Shown: one piece after another, positions 36,995 through 37,243 of the stretch
How positions within the stretch are numbered: the stretch's first letter is position 1
How the letters are laid out: each line of letters begins with the position of its first letter
Source: Granulosicoccaceae bacterium
GTDB lineage: Bacteria > Pseudomonadota > Gammaproteobacteria > Granulosicoccales > Granulosicoccaceae
Direction of reading: 5' to 3'
DNA length: 37,243 bases
NCBI GenBank assembly: GCA_020629835.1
Contig: JAHDCO010000039.1
Location: 1-37,243, forward strand
The notes under the pieces: generated by a model
The model's database searches: none
The model's input: the letters and a program-made list of their open reading frames with translations, nothing else
What the model was told of the DNA's origin: nothing
Program-made: the position numbers and the translations under genes

Positions 36995-37243
36995 CTACAA
37001 ACCACCGGAATCCTGACCACTTGCACGGCTCAGTAAGTCGGTGACAGCCTGCTGCACCGGCTTATCTTCGTGCAATACGGCGTAGATTTGCTCCACGATG
37101 GGCATAGACACATTCATCGCTTTGGACTTCTCATACACCGCCTTAGCGGCGGGCACGCCCTCTACCACTTGCTGGATTTTCTCCGCAGCCTCGGCCTGAG
37201 AATCACCTGAAGCCAATGCCATACCCATACGACGATTACGCGA
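36995..37243 (-). CDS. gpsA: Glycerol-3-phosphate dehydrogenase (NAD(P)+), C-terminal part
   Basis: The last 82 codons are in the window; the start lies beyond 37243. The C-terminal helical substrate domain is clear: SRNRRMGMALASG, then the QVVEGVPAAKAVYEKSKAM and MPIVEQIYAVLHEDKPVQQAVTDLLSR blocks. The enzyme makes sn-glycerol 3-phosphate for phospholipids. The reading frame is open to the window edge, so the truncation is due to the window, not mutation. Confidence 0.93.
   Translation of the reverse strand, partial: SRNRRMGMALASGDSQAEAAEKIQQVVEGVPAAKAVYEKSKAMNVSMPIVEQIYAVLHEDKPVQQAVTDLLSRASGQDSGGL

Overview
The window reads as chromosomal DNA of a free-living, probably marine gammaproteobacterium with moderate GC. 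The evidence is the gene order miaB-phoH-ybeY-corC-lnt, a one-chain glycine decarboxylase in gcvT-gcvH-gcvP order behind a tandem glycine riboswitch, a cysD-cysNC sulfate activation pair, metK-ahcY, and the ssb / YajR-like transporter / uvrA block. I cannot name the genus from sequence alone.

Layout. (1) 1-2272: a small + strand unit with a MAPEG membrane protein, a DGPF/YCII-like protein and an ECF42-type sigma factor; a motif resembling the ECF42 promoter lies upstream, next to a perfect 17-bp inverted repeat. (2) 2350-7012: an accessory region with an exported alpha/beta hydrolase divergent from a LysR regulator, then three consecutive NTF2/SnoaL-like proteins and a split-barrel flavoprotein; the leader of this run holds an 18-bp perfect palindrome. 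(3) 7063-7773: an 8-stranded-type outer membrane protein and a cluster of 22-bp repeats. (4) 7788-12539: gcvTHP (minus strand) with its riboswitch and a promoter whose -10 box overlaps the lnt stop codon. (5) 12513-17801: the overlapping operon miaB-phoH-ybeY-corC-lnt. (6) 18204-22808: sulfate activation (cysD, cysNC) plus a nucleoside hydrolase. (7) 22914-28580: two paralogous small lipoproteins around a glycosyltransferase, an endonuclease/exonuclease/phosphatase-fold membrane protein, a lipoprotein esterase, an MFS transporter and a periplasmic histidine phosphatase. (8) 28657-37243: ahcY, metK, ssb, a YajR-like transporter, uvrA, a NarL-type response regulator and the 3' end of gpsA.

The most unusual item is cysD. 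Its reading frame carries a 264-residue N-terminal extension that looks like a compact, catalytically dead IS630-type transposase: two helix-turn-helix parts, a degenerate DDE core lacking both Asp but keeping an LPP...E terminus. It is fused in frame to a complete ATP sulfurylase small subunit. A 16-bp dyad in the 402-bp upstream gap is a candidate operator. This suggests a domesticated transposase turned into a DNA-binding module on a sulfate-activating enzyme, possibly an autoregulator.

Other points of note are the ECF42/DGPF/MAPEG unit, the 22-bp repeat cluster upstream of the outer membrane protein, the metK dyad, and the lipoprotein pair with an Ig-like (He_PIG-type) fold signature. All calls rest on reading the sequence; no database search was possible.
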